DNA of 32,149 nt, from the NCBI GenBank assembly GCA_904501925.1, contig CAJGCO010000017.1:1-32149 (forward strand), written 5' to 3'. A program made the position numbers and the translations under genes. The stretch is from an uncultured Alphaproteobacteria bacterium. Its GTDB lineage: Bacteria > Pseudomonadota > Alphaproteobacteria > RF32 > CAG-239. How positions within the stretch are numbered: the stretch's first letter is position 1; each line of letters begins with the position of its first letter. Of this stretch, positions 13,546 through 22,168 are shown one piece after another. The notes below the pieces were generated by a model. The model ran no database searches. It saw only the letters and a program-made list of their open reading frames with translations, and had not been told where the DNA came from.

Positions 13546-15120
13546 ATGACTGAACTAACTAACACCAAAATAGATAATCCTTTAGACAGCACAACAAATA
13601 ATGTTTTGTCTGAAAATGAGTACGTCTCAAGTGAAAACAACAAGACTAATCAACCTATTGAATCTTCTACAAACTTAACTGATTCAGTAGACTTTTCTAG
13701 TATATCACCTCAAGAATTATTCAATCATTTTATAGATGAAAATTTTACAGATGAACAAAAGGCTGAAATATATAGCACTATGGAAAAAGGCTTAAGCCAA
13801 AATAATGGTTCCTGCAAATTTGTATGGAAAGACGCAAACGAAGAAGATTCAATAAAAATTACATATAAAAATGGAGAAATTAAAAGTTTTAAAATATATG
13901 ATGAAGATATATTATCAAAAGATTCCTATGAAGAAAAAACGATACATTATTCATTGAAAAAAACACGTGCTGAATTTGATCTATACATGAAATCACAATA
14001 TGAAAACATGAAATTAAAAACTAAAGAAAACATAACACTACAAAATGATGGTGATTTCTCATACTCATATAAAGATTCGTATACCACATATACAAGTGAA
14101 CCTTGCCAATTTACATATAGTATTGATGCCAAAAAAACTACTATTGAGGGGGAGAACAACAAAGCTACAGAAGCACAAACTAAAGAAAAAAACACAACTT
14201 TTGCAGTTGATATATTTGGTCCTTCTCTCAAAAGTAAAACCCAAAAATCAAAATATGACGGAAACGGCAACATTAATAGTCAAGATAGATACGGATACAA
14301 TTTTGATGCTGGTTTAGGTGGAATTAAATTTCAAGGAGTGTATCAAAAAACTATTTTTGATAAAGATGGAGCTACTATTTTTTTCAGTGATTATGGTGCA
14401 GAATACAATTACTTGAGTATAAAAACCAATATTGGCATAGGCCATGCAAAAGCAAATGCAAACAATGATATTACTTATGGAAATTATCTATCCATGGGCT
14501 TAGCACACGGTAATAATTTAGATACTAAAATTAATCTCGCCACCTTACGAACAGACGACAGTGGTAATAAATACACTAATCAATATAACACACGTCTTAA
14601 CCTAGATAAACGTTATAGAGCAAATTTGGATATTGACTTCAACCGTAAAAAAAATGGAGAAACAGTAACTGATATAAATTTTCATGCTGATACCAATTCA
14701 CATAATTTTAATGCATCTTATTCAGACTATCATCTAAAAACAGATAGTAATGGTGATGAATACACTATTCAATCTAATGCAACTGTTAATGTAGATTATA
14801 ATTCCAAAAGTGCAAATTTTGATTCCACCCGTAAGTTCACAAAAAATGAAAGAACATTAATAACTACATATTTTCATGCTGATGCCAAAATACATACTGG
14901 CAATTTAAATTATTTAAATTATCATACCCAATCAGGCACCACCACTGATGTTGACTGGCAATCAGGCTTAAATTACAACTACATAGAACACAATGACGCC
15001 CCTTCACCTTTTGATGCAAGACTACTCAACTACCAAAAATATACAACATTAGAAGCAATTAAAAGTAACCACAAAGAAACCCTTAATTTATTAGAACTTG
15101 CCCAAAAAAGTGGGAGATAA
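13546..15120 (+). CDS. Large repetitive beta-strand protein, unknown
   Basis: Starting at the ATG at 13546 (MTELTNTKID), after AGGA and a promoter at 13480–13508, the product is 524 residues. I do not recognise it. The first about 230 residues are mixed and Ser/Asn/Glu-rich. From about residue 240 it is a chain of short alternating strands rich in Asn, Tyr, Thr and Asp (GYNFDAGLGGIKFQGVYQK, then YGAEYNYLSIKTNIGIGHAKAN). Two clear internal repeats of 63 residues (period 189 bp, starting at 14545 and 14734) share the pattern L(R/K)TD..G(N/D).YT.Q.N…N(L/V)D…AN.D…FHAD…H..N..Y..YH. No signal peptide or C-terminal Phe is present, so classical outer-membrane export is not supported. It could be a cytosolic, effector-like or non-classically exported beta-solenoid. 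Confidence 0.8.
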   Translation: MTELTNTKIDNPLDSTTNNVLSENEYVSSENNKTNQPIESSTNLTDSVDFSSISPQELFNHFIDENFTDEQKAEIYSTMEKGLSQNNGSCKFVWKDANEEDSIKITYKNGEIKSFKIYDEDILSKDSYEEKTIHYSLKKTRAEFDLYMKSQYENMKLKTKENITLQNDGDFSYSYKDSYTTYTSEPCQFTYSIDAKKTTIEGENNKATEAQTKEKNTTFAVDIFGPSLKSKTQKSKYDGNGNINSQDRYGYNFDAGLGGIKFQGVYQKTIFDKDGATIFFSDYGAEYNYLSIKTNIGIGHAKANANNDITYGNYLSMGLAHGNNLDTKINLATLRTDDSGNKYTNQYNTRLNLDKRYRANLDIDFNRKKNGETVTDINFHADTNSHNFNASYSDYHLKTDSNGDEYTIQSNATVNVDYNSKSANFDSTRKFTKNERTLITTYFHADAKIHTGNLNYLNYHTQSGTTTDVDWQSGLNYNYIEHNDAPSPFDARLLNYQKYTTLEAIKSNHKETLNLLELAQKSGR

Positions 15121-15140
15121 TTTAATAAAATTATCTTTTA
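15115..15140 (+). terminator. Weak terminator overlapping a stop codon
   Basis: Stem AGATAATTT/AAATTATCT (15115–15123 with 15128–15136), 4-base loop, then TTTT. The stem is nearly all A·T and overlaps the stop of the beta-repeat gene, so efficiency is doubtful. Confidence 0.4.
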
Positions 15141-15165
15141 CTATTTATAAAAAATAATTTCCTAT

Positions 15166-15834
15166 TTATTTCTTACCAATCATCCTATATTGCCATAAAA
15201 TCAAAACAGCAATATATGGCAAGAACATCTCACTTGCTTCTTCACATAATTGGAAAACTTCAAATACATCAGCATCTAAAGCAACTCCATTATTTGCTTT
15301 ACGATAATTTGCAGGAAATCTATCAACAATTTTTCCCACCACACCGATAGTACATAATGTTGCAATAGACCAAGTAATAATATTCATCTCAAAAAAAGTC
15401 TTAATTAAATGCTTTGAATATTTGTATGCCAAATATAAAACAGCAGCTAATACAACTAACAATAATGCTCCAAAAATAACCTTTTCTTCCCAAGGATTAT
15501 TTGGATTCAAGAAAAATCTAGATTTAAAAGGAGTTGTATCTGTTTTAGAAAGATGATGATGAATACCTGCTTCTCTTAAAAACGCTACCATCGCTAAAAA
15601 TAAAAACATTCCCCAACTTCTAATTTTATCCTTATAATCATTGCAAACAATAAGCAACATTCCTATCAATAAAATATATCCAAAATGACAGATAAATTCA
15701 ATAATACCACCTTCTTTAGTATAAGATAATATATCACCATGTCCACCAAAGTATACAACACCCATAAAAGATAAATAACAAACAACAAACGCCACTGGCA
15801 TAAAAAATGGCGTTAAAAACACTTTTTTAATCAT
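15166..15834 (-). CDS. Polytopic inner-membrane protein, unknown
   Basis: A 222-residue protein with about six predicted transmembrane helices: PFFMPVAFVVCYLSFMGVVYF, FICHFGYILLIGMLLIVC, GMFLFLAMVAFLREAG, VIFGALLLVVLAAVLYLAY, IITWSIATLCTIGVVGKIVD and MFLPYIAVLILWQY. Conserved-looking polar motifs sit at membrane ends: FLREAGIHHHLSKTDTTPFKSRFF after helix 3, GKIVDRF after helix 5, and LCEEASEMFLP before helix 6. The buried Glu, His and Asp pattern suggests a membrane enzyme or metal site, but I cannot name a family. AAGGA precedes the ATG. The gene is convergent with the beta-repeat gene and is followed by no clear terminator of its own. Confidence 0.78.
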   Translation of the reverse strand: MIKKVFLTPFFMPVAFVVCYLSFMGVVYFGGHGDILSYTKEGGIIEFICHFGYILLIGMLLIVCNDYKDKIRSWGMFLFLAMVAFLREAGIHHHLSKTDTTPFKSRFFLNPNNPWEEKVIFGALLLVVLAAVLYLAYKYSKHLIKTFFEMNIITWSIATLCTIGVVGKIVDRFPANYRKANNGVALDADVFEVFQLCEEASEMFLPYIAVLILWQYRMIGKK

Positions 15835-15961
15835 ATCATTATTCCTTTAGTTACAATTCCTAATTAATTGATATAAAAAAAATATCAATTACATAACCCC
15901 AAACATAAGCTTATTAACAAAAAAAGCTCTTTTTACGAATATATATCATCTAAATTACGAA

Positions 15962-16582
15962 TTATTTTACAAATTCCTTAACTGGCGCATAAGAAAGACG
16001 ATGTTCCGGAGTAACACCATATATTTTCAATCCTTCAACATGAGTTTTTGTTCCATATCCCGCATTTTTTTCAAAACCATATCCTGGATATTTTTTTGCC
16101 ATATCTTCCATCAATCTATCTCTATACACTTTAGCAATAATAGAGGCCGCTGATATAGAATATGATTTCGCATCCCCCTTAATCACCGCCTTTGTATTAT
16201 ATCCAAAATTTTTAGGTTCACGATTTCCATCAACCAAAACCATACAAGGATTAGCATTCGCATCAACAATAGCTCGCTTCATCGCCAAAAATGATGCATT
16301 CAATATATTAATCTCATCAATTTCTTTAGCCGAAGTAATACCAACCCCAATTAAAATTTTTCCATTTTCTTTTTCTTTATACAAAACTTCATAAAGTTGT
16401 TCTCTTTTTTTCTTAGAAATTTTTTTGGAATCATTTAAATTATTTAGCAAAAATTCATCAACATTTCTATCAAGAAACACCACACATCCAGCAACCACTG
16501 GCCCAACCCAAGGGCCACGTCCAGCCTCATCAACACCAGCTATCAAACCAACATATTCATCTTCAATTTCAAAATTTGGCAT
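15962..16582 (-). CDS. rnhB: Ribonuclease HII
   Basis: RNase HII cuts the RNA strand of RNA–DNA hybrids and starts removal of single ribonucleotides from DNA. The 206-residue protein carries all four acidic catalytic residues: D18 and E19 (AGVDEAGRGP), D118 (VLVDGNREP) and D155 (KVYRD), within the conserved GDAKSYSISAASIIAK stretch. The C-terminal part has YPGYGFEKNAGYGTKTHVEGL, as usual. One small oddity is GRGPWVGPVVA, where the first loop residue is normally Leu. AGGAG lies well placed before the ATG. An AT-only inverted repeat with an A7 loop (15866–15890) lies beyond the stop. Confidence 0.96.
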   Translation of the reverse strand: MPNFEIEDEYVGLIAGVDEAGRGPWVGPVVAGCVVFLDRNVDEFLLNNLNDSKKISKKKREQLYEVLYKEKENGKILIGVGITSAKEIDEINILNASFLAMKRAIVDANANPCMVLVDGNREPKNFGYNTKAVIKGDAKSYSISAASIIAKVYRDRLMEDMAKKYPGYGFEKNAGYGTKTHVEGLKIYGVTPEHRLSYAPVKEFVK

Positions 16583-16671
16583 ATCTTTACTCCTTTTATT
16601 CTATAAAACACAATATGCCAATATCAAATATTTAACAAGCGATATTTAAACAATCCCCTCAAAATATAATC

Positions 16672-16983
16672 CTAATTTTTCAAAACCTCTACCCCTTCAT
16701 ATTCAGCTTCAATAATTCCACCAATCACCACCGCAACATTATCAAAACCAGCATCCTCAAAACGCATCGCTACTTCAGATGCCTTACCCCCTGATGTACA
16801 TAAAATATTCACTATTTTATCACCACTAGGATTATATTGTGCCATAAATTTTTTAGGATCCACATCATCTGCCTTAATTGTAATATGTGGAAGCGCCAAT
16901 CTTTCTTTTATATACTCAGCATCGCCTCTTACATCTAATATAATAGAATGTTTATTTAATTTCTCAGGTTTTATAAATCTCAT
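16672..16983 (-). CDS. Single-domain rhodanese-like protein
   Basis: The start is the ATG at 16981–16983 (MRFIKPEKLN), with GAGGAGGT five bases away; an in-frame upstream extension has no such site. The product is 103 residues. The rhodanese fold shows as IILDVRGDAEYIKERLALPHITI, followed by the active-site loop ILCTSGGKASEVAMRFEDAGF with Cys62. The loop C-T-S-G-G-K-A has Lys at the position where many sulfurtransferases have Arg. VAVVIGGIIEAEYEG ends the domain. Single-domain rhodaneses move persulfide sulfur or sense redox state, and the physiological acceptor is unknown. The gene lies between rnhB and the lipoprotein gene on the same strand. Confidence 0.88.
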   Translation of the reverse strand: MRFIKPEKLNKHSIILDVRGDAEYIKERLALPHITIKADDVDPKKFMAQYNPSGDKIVNILCTSGGKASEVAMRFEDAGFDNVAVVIGGIIEAEYEGVEVLKN

Positions 16984-17050
16984 ATTTACCTCCTCTTTTA
17001 TAGAAGAAATAAACACTTAGACCTGATTTTTAATCTATATTTTAGTATAT

Positions 17051-17085
17051 AAAAAAAAGCGACCAAATTTTAAGTCGCTTTTTTA
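17051..17085 (-). terminator. Rho-independent terminator of the lipoprotein gene
   Basis: GCGAC (17059–17063) pairs with GTCGC (17074–17078), flanked by an A8 run and a T6 run that extend the stem. On the minus strand it directly follows the lipoprotein stop at 17107 and precedes the rhodanese gene. It could work in both directions. Confidence 0.75.
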
Positions 17086-17106
17086 ATACTCTAAAACAAT
17101 GCTTTT

Positions 17107-17883
17107 TTATATCTTTGTAACTTTATATTCCAATCCAGCATCGTTTATATCCAAAATTTGAAGTCCGATTCCTTCAAAAGAAACCTTTTCATCATACATT
17201 GGGAATTCATATTTCTTCTTATCTTCAATAACATCACCACCAATATGAGAGATTCTGTTATATTCAAACACCATATTATACCCTTTTAATCCCAAATATC
17301 TAACTTCAAAACCTTGAACAATCTCTTTGCTACCAGTACTTGTACTTGTTTCATACTTAAAAATAGCATCAGCAGGCTCTAAGATAAATGCTGTATTAAG
17401 AAGTGCTAAACGATTATTATAGATACGTCCCACTCTTTTATAGATATCGCCGTAATTATTAATCAAAATAACATCACCAAATCGATTCGGCTCAACTAAT
17501 CTATAAACAGATCCTTCAATTTCTACCTCACCAATCAGTTTATATCTCTTTTCATCAGAAAACTCAACAGGAACAGTATATGAAACTAACCCACCTTTTT
17601 TACTAGGTCTAACATAATCATTAGAATATACCGCCATCTCATACATCTTAGAAGAAACTACAATACCACCAGGTACTGTGTGACGAGCAACACCTTCTTT
17701 GAAGTCACTTTCGCTAATAAATTCAACATCTTCCCCTTTAAATCCTTCGTCGTCATAATAACGAATATTATATGTATAAAAGAAGTCGTTAAATGCATTG
17801 CGCCTACCTAAAGTATAGTCTCCTTTAAGATAAAAACAAGAAGACAATCCTAAAACTGCTAAAACCATAAATATTTTTTTCAT
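17107..17883 (-). CDS. Lipoprotein, unknown function
   Basis: The start is the ATG at 17881–17883 (MKKIFMVLAVLGLSSC), with AAGAGA upstream. The first 16 residues form a lipoprotein signal with lipobox LSSC, so the mature protein would be lipidated at that cysteine and anchored in the inner or outer membrane. The remaining about 240 residues look beta-rich with many Tyr, Gly and Asp (LVSYTVPVEFSDEKRYKLIGEVEIEGSVYRLV; GFEVRYLGLKGYNMVFEYNRI). I do not recognise a family. FAFND-like NAFNDFFYTYNIRYYDDEGF follows the anchor. The gene is divergent from prmA, 91 bases apart, and ends at a terminator. Confidence 0.82.
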   Translation of the reverse strand: MKKIFMVLAVLGLSSCFYLKGDYTLGRRNAFNDFFYTYNIRYYDDEGFKGEDVEFISESDFKEGVARHTVPGGIVVSSKMYEMAVYSNDYVRPSKKGGLVSYTVPVEFSDEKRYKLIGEVEIEGSVYRLVEPNRFGDVILINNYGDIYKRVGRIYNNRLALLNTAFILEPADAIFKYETSTSTGSKEIVQGFEVRYLGLKGYNMVFEYNRISHIGGDVIEDKKKYEFPMYDEKVSFEGIGLQILDINDAGLEYKVTKI

Positions 17884-17973
17884 AATATAATCTCTTTTTA
17901 ACGTTTTCCTCACTATATTTATGCAACGATAATTAAAACTTGTAAACAAAAAAAATTTTTTTTAGGTGTACCT

Positions 17974-18849
17974 ATGCATAACATTAAAGATTGTTGTAAA
18001 TTAATTAAATTTAATCCTGTTGATTTTCTAGATGAAATTACTTCAAATTTCCTAGAAGAATCATTTGAAGTTGTAACCATAAATTATACTGACGATGGAC
18101 TAGAAGAATATGTCTGCTACGCACCATTAGATTTCAATTTAAATACATTCAATAACTTAGCTCAAAAACAAAACATAACACTTCCAGATTTCACCATTGA
18201 AACTCTAGAAAATAAAGATTGGCTAACCGAAAATGTTATAAAATTTTCTCCATTTGAAATTGGTGAATTTTTAATCTATGGCATTCATGAAACATCAACT
18301 CCACCAACATCAAAAATACCAGTTCAAGTATATGCTGCCACGGCTTTTGGTTCAGAACATCAAACCACAAAAATGTGCTTAACTGCAATTTCTGAACTAC
18401 ATTCATCGATTCCTTCACCTACCAATATTTTAGATATGGGAACGGGTTCAGGGATTCTATCTATTGGTGCATCAAAAATTTGGCAAAATAATGTAAATAT
18501 AATTGCAGCAGACATCGATGCACAATCCGTTGATGTAACTCATAGCAATACCATAACTAACAGTGTTGAAGCATACATAAAAGCAATTCATAGTGATGGA
18601 TATTCAAACCCAATTATAAAAGAAAATGCACCTTTTGATATCATCTTTGCCAATATTCTATTAAATCCATTAAAAGCAATGGCAAATGATGCATATCAAA
18701 TGTTATCAACAAATGGTTATTATCTAATTTCTGGTTTTATTGACAACCAAGAACACGATATTATAAATCATCACACATCTTTGGGTTTCAAATTATTAAA
18801 AACCTATGCTCTTGAAAATTGGCGTGCAGCTATCCTTCAAAAAATTTAA
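17974..18849 (+). CDS. prmA: Ribosomal protein L11 methyltransferase
   Basis: PrmA adds methyl groups to lysines and the N-terminus of ribosomal protein L11 using S-adenosylmethionine. The 291-residue protein has a diverged N-terminal substrate-recognition domain and the conserved linker AFGSEHQTTKMCLTAI, where most homologues have FGTG(T/H)H. Its Rossmann methyltransferase domain starts with ILDMGTGSGILSIGASK at about residue 152 and has AADIDAQSVDVTHSNT and FDIIFANILLNPLKAMA, the signature equivalent to NILA.PL. WRAAILQKI ends the protein. It is followed 16 bases later by the aminopeptidase P gene, a common alphaproteobacterial pairing. A small palindrome, TAGGTGTACCTA, covers the ribosome site. 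Confidence 0.93.
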   Translation: MHNIKDCCKLIKFNPVDFLDEITSNFLEESFEVVTINYTDDGLEEYVCYAPLDFNLNTFNNLAQKQNITLPDFTIETLENKDWLTENVIKFSPFEIGEFLIYGIHETSTPPTSKIPVQVYAATAFGSEHQTTKMCLTAISELHSSIPSPTNILDMGTGSGILSIGASKIWQNNVNIIAADIDAQSVDVTHSNTITNSVEAYIKAIHSDGYSNPIIKENAPFDIIFANILLNPLKAMANDAYQMLSTNGYYLISGFIDNQEHDIINHHTSLGFKLLKTYALENWRAAILQKI

Positions 18850-18865
18850 TAATTAGGAGGCAATT

Positions 18866-20542
18866 ATGGATATCAAATCAGTACAACTTGAACTAAAGAA
18901 ACAAAAAATCACAGCAAGACTTTTCACTCTTGGAAATATGTTTATAAACGAAGATATCCTCGATTCTGAAAATCGCATATTAGAATTAACTAATTTTAGT
19001 GGTTCTTATGGCATACTGCTAGTTACACAAACCAAAGCATATTTATTTATAGATGGCCGTTATGAAATCCAAGCCACACGAGAGGTAAATCTAAAAAAAG
19101 TTGAACTTGTAAAATTATCAACTATTGGCTTTTTTGATTGGCTAAAAACAAACTTTAGTAAAACACCTATAACAATGTCATACAACCCTTGGGTAATAAG
19201 TATTAGCTACTTAAAAAAATTATCATCAACACTCCCTAAGGCTACATTTGTTCCAATAGAAAAAGAAAATTTACTATTAAGCCCAAACAATGTAAAAGTT
19301 TTCACTCACGCCAAAAAATTTACTAAGTATATATCAAAAGATAAAATATCAGATTTTACACGTTTTATAAAAAAACAAGGACTTGACGCTTATCTTGTAA
19401 CTAGTGCTTCAAATTCTTCTTGGTTATTAAATCTTCGCTCTAATGCACTTCCTTATTCTCCAATTTTTAGAGCATACGTATTAGTAGAAAAAAATGGCTC
19501 ATATAAAGTGTTTGCAAATCACAGCGATTATCCAAATGCAATTCCTTTTAATCAATTAAAAGAACATCTAGAAAAATACGAAAAAATTGCATCAGATAAT
19601 AAAACAACCCCTTCAATTATCTCATCATATAATCCAAATCTAATTCATAAACCAGATGAGATTACCAATTTAAAATCAATCAAAAATTCTACCGAGCTAA
19701 AAGGTATAAAAAATGCGCATATCCGAGATGGTGTTGCTGTTTGCAAATTTTTATATTGGCTATCAAAAAATTACAAAGATAAAACCGAAATTGATATTGC
19801 AGAAAAACTTTTAAGCTATCGCAAAAAAGAATTAAATTTCCATTCTGAAAGTTTTGCAACCATTGCAGGTTTTGGAGAAAATTCTGCGGTAATTCATTAT
19901 CATGCCACACCAAAATCAAATACTACTATAAAAAAGAATTCAGTACTTTTATTAGATAGTGGCGCCCAATACTTAGATGGCACAACCGATGTAACAAGAA
20001 CTATAGCAATCGGAACCCCAACTCCAGATATGATAGAGAAAAATACTCTAGTATTAAAATCTCACATCGCATTAGCTAGTGCAATCTTCCCTAAAGATAC
20101 CACTGGCAACGAAATAGATTTAATTGCACGCTATCCTTTGCTAAAACAACACCTAAATTATGAGCATGGTACAGGTCATGGTGTTGGCCATTTTTCAAAT
20201 GTTCACGAAGGTCCATTTAGTATTTCATTAAAAGCCAAACATTCAGCCCCTCTAAAACCAGGTATGGTAACCTCCATAGAACCAGGATATTACAAAGAAA
20301 AAGCATTTGGTATTAGAATAGAAAATTTATACTACATTAAACCAACTAAAAACCCAGCTTTTTTAACATTTGAAGTTTTAACCCTCATCCCTCTTGATAA
20401 ATCCCTTATCAATAAATATCTATTAACCCAAGATGAAATAAACTTCATTAATAACTATCATCACCAAGTATTCTTGAGCTTAAAAAAATACCTAACAAAA
20501 CAAGAATTAGAATGGTTGAAAGTTTGTTGCGCACCTCTCTAA
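18866..20542 (+). CDS. pepP: Xaa-Pro aminopeptidase (M24B, aminopeptidase P)
   Basis: Aminopeptidase P removes an N-terminal residue that precedes proline. The 558-residue cytosolic protein has two creatinase-N-type domains (residues 1–about 300) and a pita-bread M24 catalytic domain. The five metal ligands are visible: D364 (LLLDSGAQY), D375 (DGTTDVTRT), H438 (HGTGHGVGH), E472 (SIEPGYY) and E486 (IRIENL). The catalytic His is probably in VIHYHATP. It ends with the short extra C-terminal region typical of the long, eukaryote-like branch. AGGAGG is well placed and the gene is translated right after prmA. Identification of the family is firm, the exact peptide preference less so. Confidence 0.94.
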   Translation: MDIKSVQLELKKQKITARLFTLGNMFINEDILDSENRILELTNFSGSYGILLVTQTKAYLFIDGRYEIQATREVNLKKVELVKLSTIGFFDWLKTNFSKTPITMSYNPWVISISYLKKLSSTLPKATFVPIEKENLLLSPNNVKVFTHAKKFTKYISKDKISDFTRFIKKQGLDAYLVTSASNSSWLLNLRSNALPYSPIFRAYVLVEKNGSYKVFANHSDYPNAIPFNQLKEHLEKYEKIASDNKTTPSIISSYNPNLIHKPDEITNLKSIKNSTELKGIKNAHIRDGVAVCKFLYWLSKNYKDKTEIDIAEKLLSYRKKELNFHSESFATIAGFGENSAVIHYHATPKSNTTIKKNSVLLLDSGAQYLDGTTDVTRTIAIGTPTPDMIEKNTLVLKSHIALASAIFPKDTTGNEIDLIARYPLLKQHLNYEHGTGHGVGHFSNVHEGPFSISLKAKHSAPLKPGMVTSIEPGYYKEKAFGIRIENLYYIKPTKNPAFLTFEVLTLIPLDKSLINKYLLTQDEINFINNYHHQVFLSLKKYLTKQELEWLKVCCAPL

Positions 20543-20590
20543 ACTAATCCAACCTAATCTTGAATAATCAACTTTTAATTAAGGATAGAC

Positions 20591-21028
20591 ATGCTAATCT
20601 TTAAGATAGTGTTGTTTACATTTTTTATTTTATATTCCCCTCAAACAACTAATTCATCTCCCCTATTAAATGAATTATATATAAACCCGATACATCAAAA
20701 CAAACCAATCGCTATAATATTTTATAACAGCCTAAATCCCTGCCAAAATTGTAATAACGCAATAACTATCACCACAGATATTTTAAGAAAAAACTATTAC
20801 AACCAAATAAAGCTATATTTAATAGACCTAAACAATCACCCCGAATTTATTTCCACCTTCAAACTTAAAGGCCCTCTAAATCTCGTAATAATCAAAATTA
20901 GCGACAAAGCATCCTTTGGTTATAAAAAAATAACAGGCCTTCAATCCAAAACCGATGACTTAATTTCATTAAACCAATTAATAACCAATATGTTAGCAAA
21001 TTTTTTAAATATTTATCCTCAAAATTAG
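20591..21028 (+). CDS. Secreted thioredoxin-fold protein with CxxC motif
   Basis: A 145-residue protein beginning with a signal-like hydrophobic stretch (MLIFKIVLFTFFILYSPQT), then a thioredoxin-like pattern: IAIIFYNSLNPCQNCNNAITITTDIL, a strand-helix IKLYLIDLNNHPEFISTF, and GPLNLVIIKISDKASFGYKKITGL. CQNC fits the redox motif at the start of the first helix, and PLNLVII fits the cis-Pro region. This resembles ArsF-like or thioredoxin-like periplasmic proteins in general; I cannot assign a partner. AAGGA sits 6 bases before the ATG. The gene lies 48 bases after pepP, possibly in the same transcript. A short AT-rich hairpin without a clear T run overlaps the stop. Confidence 0.72.
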   Translation: MLIFKIVLFTFFILYSPQTTNSSPLLNELYINPIHQNKPIAIIFYNSLNPCQNCNNAITITTDILRKNYYNQIKLYLIDLNNHPEFISTFKLKGPLNLVIIKISDKASFGYKKITGLQSKTDDLISLNQLITNMLANFLNIYPQN

Positions 21029-21066
21029 TAAATTACTAATTATTATTAATTATGCTAAAAATGTAT

Positions 21067-21095
21067 TTGCATGTGTATTGCTTTTATGTTACAAT
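21067..21095 (+). promoter_or_regulatory. Putative sigma-70 promoter
   Basis: TTGCAT (21067–21072), 17-base spacer, TACAAT (21090–21095), 23 bases before the ATG at 21119. The -10 is good, the -35 moderate. Confidence 0.5.
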
Positions 21096-21118
21096 AAGAT
21101 AAAGCAAAGGAGAGTAAA

Positions 21119-21748
21119 ATGTTAAAGTGGCGAAAAACAGATAATAAAAAAACATCACATCTTACTAAAGATCAAACAACTATTTTACTAAAAAGAGAAA
21201 ATAGCAGTGTTAATTTTATTCATCCTGGACACCCTTTGTATGATAACATAGCTGCTGCAGAAGAAAACAAGTACCGCATTTTAGCTCCAAATGAAAGTGC
21301 TTATGATGAAGTAAGTTTAACTCATAACTTTGCAGCTATTGTAACACACAATCAACAAAATTTTCTTGTAATAAACACATTCAAACACTTCAAAGAACAA
21401 AGCATTGGTGGTCTTCTTCAATATGATGAAAACATTTATAGTGTTATTCCATTCTTTGAAAATGAAGAAGAATATCAAACTGCAAATGACTTTTCTTTTA
21501 GAGAAATTTATGAATATGATCATCCTGTTCAACGTTATGGTTTTACATACACCGATAACATAAATTACGGTAATTTAACTCTAGAAAGAGGTAAATTACC
21601 TATTCACATACTTATGATTGACCAAAATCGTAAATTATTTACAGATAAAATACCTCAAAATATGGTATCGTTAATTGATTATATTGTTATCCCAGCCATA
21701 AACGCATATAACCAAATTCGCGAAGCTCAAAAACAAAAATACGCTTAA
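21119..21748 (+). CDS. Cytosolic protein, unknown function
   Basis: A 209-residue protein without a family I can name. It has no signal or membrane segment. After a basic N-terminus (MLKWRKTDNKKTSHL) it reads as a compact alpha/beta protein: IHPGHPLYDNIAAAEENKYRILAPNESAYDEVSL, LTHNFAAIVTHNQQNFLVINTFKHFKEQSIGGLLQYDENIYSVIPFF, GFTYTDNINYGNLTLERGKLPIHILMIDQ. No cysteine occurs and no catalytic motif is obvious. GGAGAG lies before the ATG and a promoter at 21067–21095. It is followed by an independently promoted small membrane protein. Confidence 0.75.
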   Translation: MLKWRKTDNKKTSHLTKDQTTILLKRENSSVNFIHPGHPLYDNIAAAEENKYRILAPNESAYDEVSLTHNFAAIVTHNQQNFLVINTFKHFKEQSIGGLLQYDENIYSVIPFFENEEEYQTANDFSFREIYEYDHPVQRYGFTYTDNINYGNLTLERGKLPIHILMIDQNRKLFTDKIPQNMVSLIDYIVIPAINAYNQIREAQKQKYA

Positions 21749-21782
21749 AAATTTCCTAAACCTATTACATATTTTTGCTAGC

Positions 21783-21812
21783 TTGTAAAACGCCCTATTT
21801 TACATATATAAT
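21783..21812 (+). promoter_or_regulatory. Putative sigma-70 promoter for a small membrane protein
   Basis: TTGTAA (21783–21788), 18-base spacer, TATAAT (21807–21812, perfect), 31 bases before the ATG at 21844. Confidence 0.5.
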
Positions 21813-21843
21813 TTGCATAACATTTATCCTACAAGGAGGTAAA

Positions 21844-22059
21844 ATGGAAAAAATAGTCACCTATGTAATCTACTTTTTAATAGCCATCGCACTATACGTA
21901 CTTATACAGGCTGCCTATTTCGGAGATATCAACTCAGATACCACACTCGGCGAAGCCTCAAAAGAAATAACCGATGGTAGTATCAAAACTATAAAGGAGA
22001 TAAAAAATGATGCTTCTTCTGCTATTGAGCATATAACCCAAAACATTAAAAACAATTAA
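21844..22059 (+). CDS. Small membrane protein, unknown
   Basis: A 71-residue protein starting MEKIVTYVIYFLIAIALYVLIQAAYFG at an ATG with a textbook AGGAGG; an in-frame ATG at 21775 lies upstream of the promoter and is unlikely. Residues about 4–25 form one transmembrane helix. The rest (ASKEITDGSIKTIKEIKNDASSAIEHITQNIKNN) is a polar amphipathic helix that could pair along the membrane or with a partner. No family is recognised. It has its own promoter and a strong terminator, so it is probably a real, monocistronic small gene. Confidence 0.72.
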   Translation: MEKIVTYVIYFLIAIALYVLIQAAYFGDINSDTTLGEASKEITDGSIKTIKEIKNDASSAIEHITQNIKNN

Positions 22060-22071
22060 CCAAACCCAATC

Positions 22072-22111
22072 AAAAACATCCCATTATTTCCCAATAATGA
22101 GATGTTTTTTT
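22072..22111 (+). terminator. Rho-independent terminator of the small membrane protein
   Basis: AAACATC/GATGTTT and CATTATT/AATAATG, interrupted by a single mismatch, with loop TCCC, followed by a T run to 22111. Confidence 0.85.
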
Positions 22112-22114
22112 ATA

Positions 22115-22143
22115 TAAAAAAGCCCCTATACAAGGAGCTTTTT
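22115..22143 (-). terminator. Rho-independent terminator of trcR
   Basis: On the minus strand GCTCCT pairs with AGGGGC (22122–22127 with 22133–22138, one G·U), extended by A/T runs, and ends in six T residues. It follows the stop at 22169. Confidence 0.75.
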
Positions 22144-22168
22144 CTTTATTAATCTAGCTTTATTTATA

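Noticed and set aside
15866..15890. Terminator between rnhB and the membrane protein gene
   Set aside because: The 9-bp stem AATTGATAT/ATATCAATT is A/T-rich and has its A7/T7 run in the loop, not after the stem, so it does not fit the terminator model.
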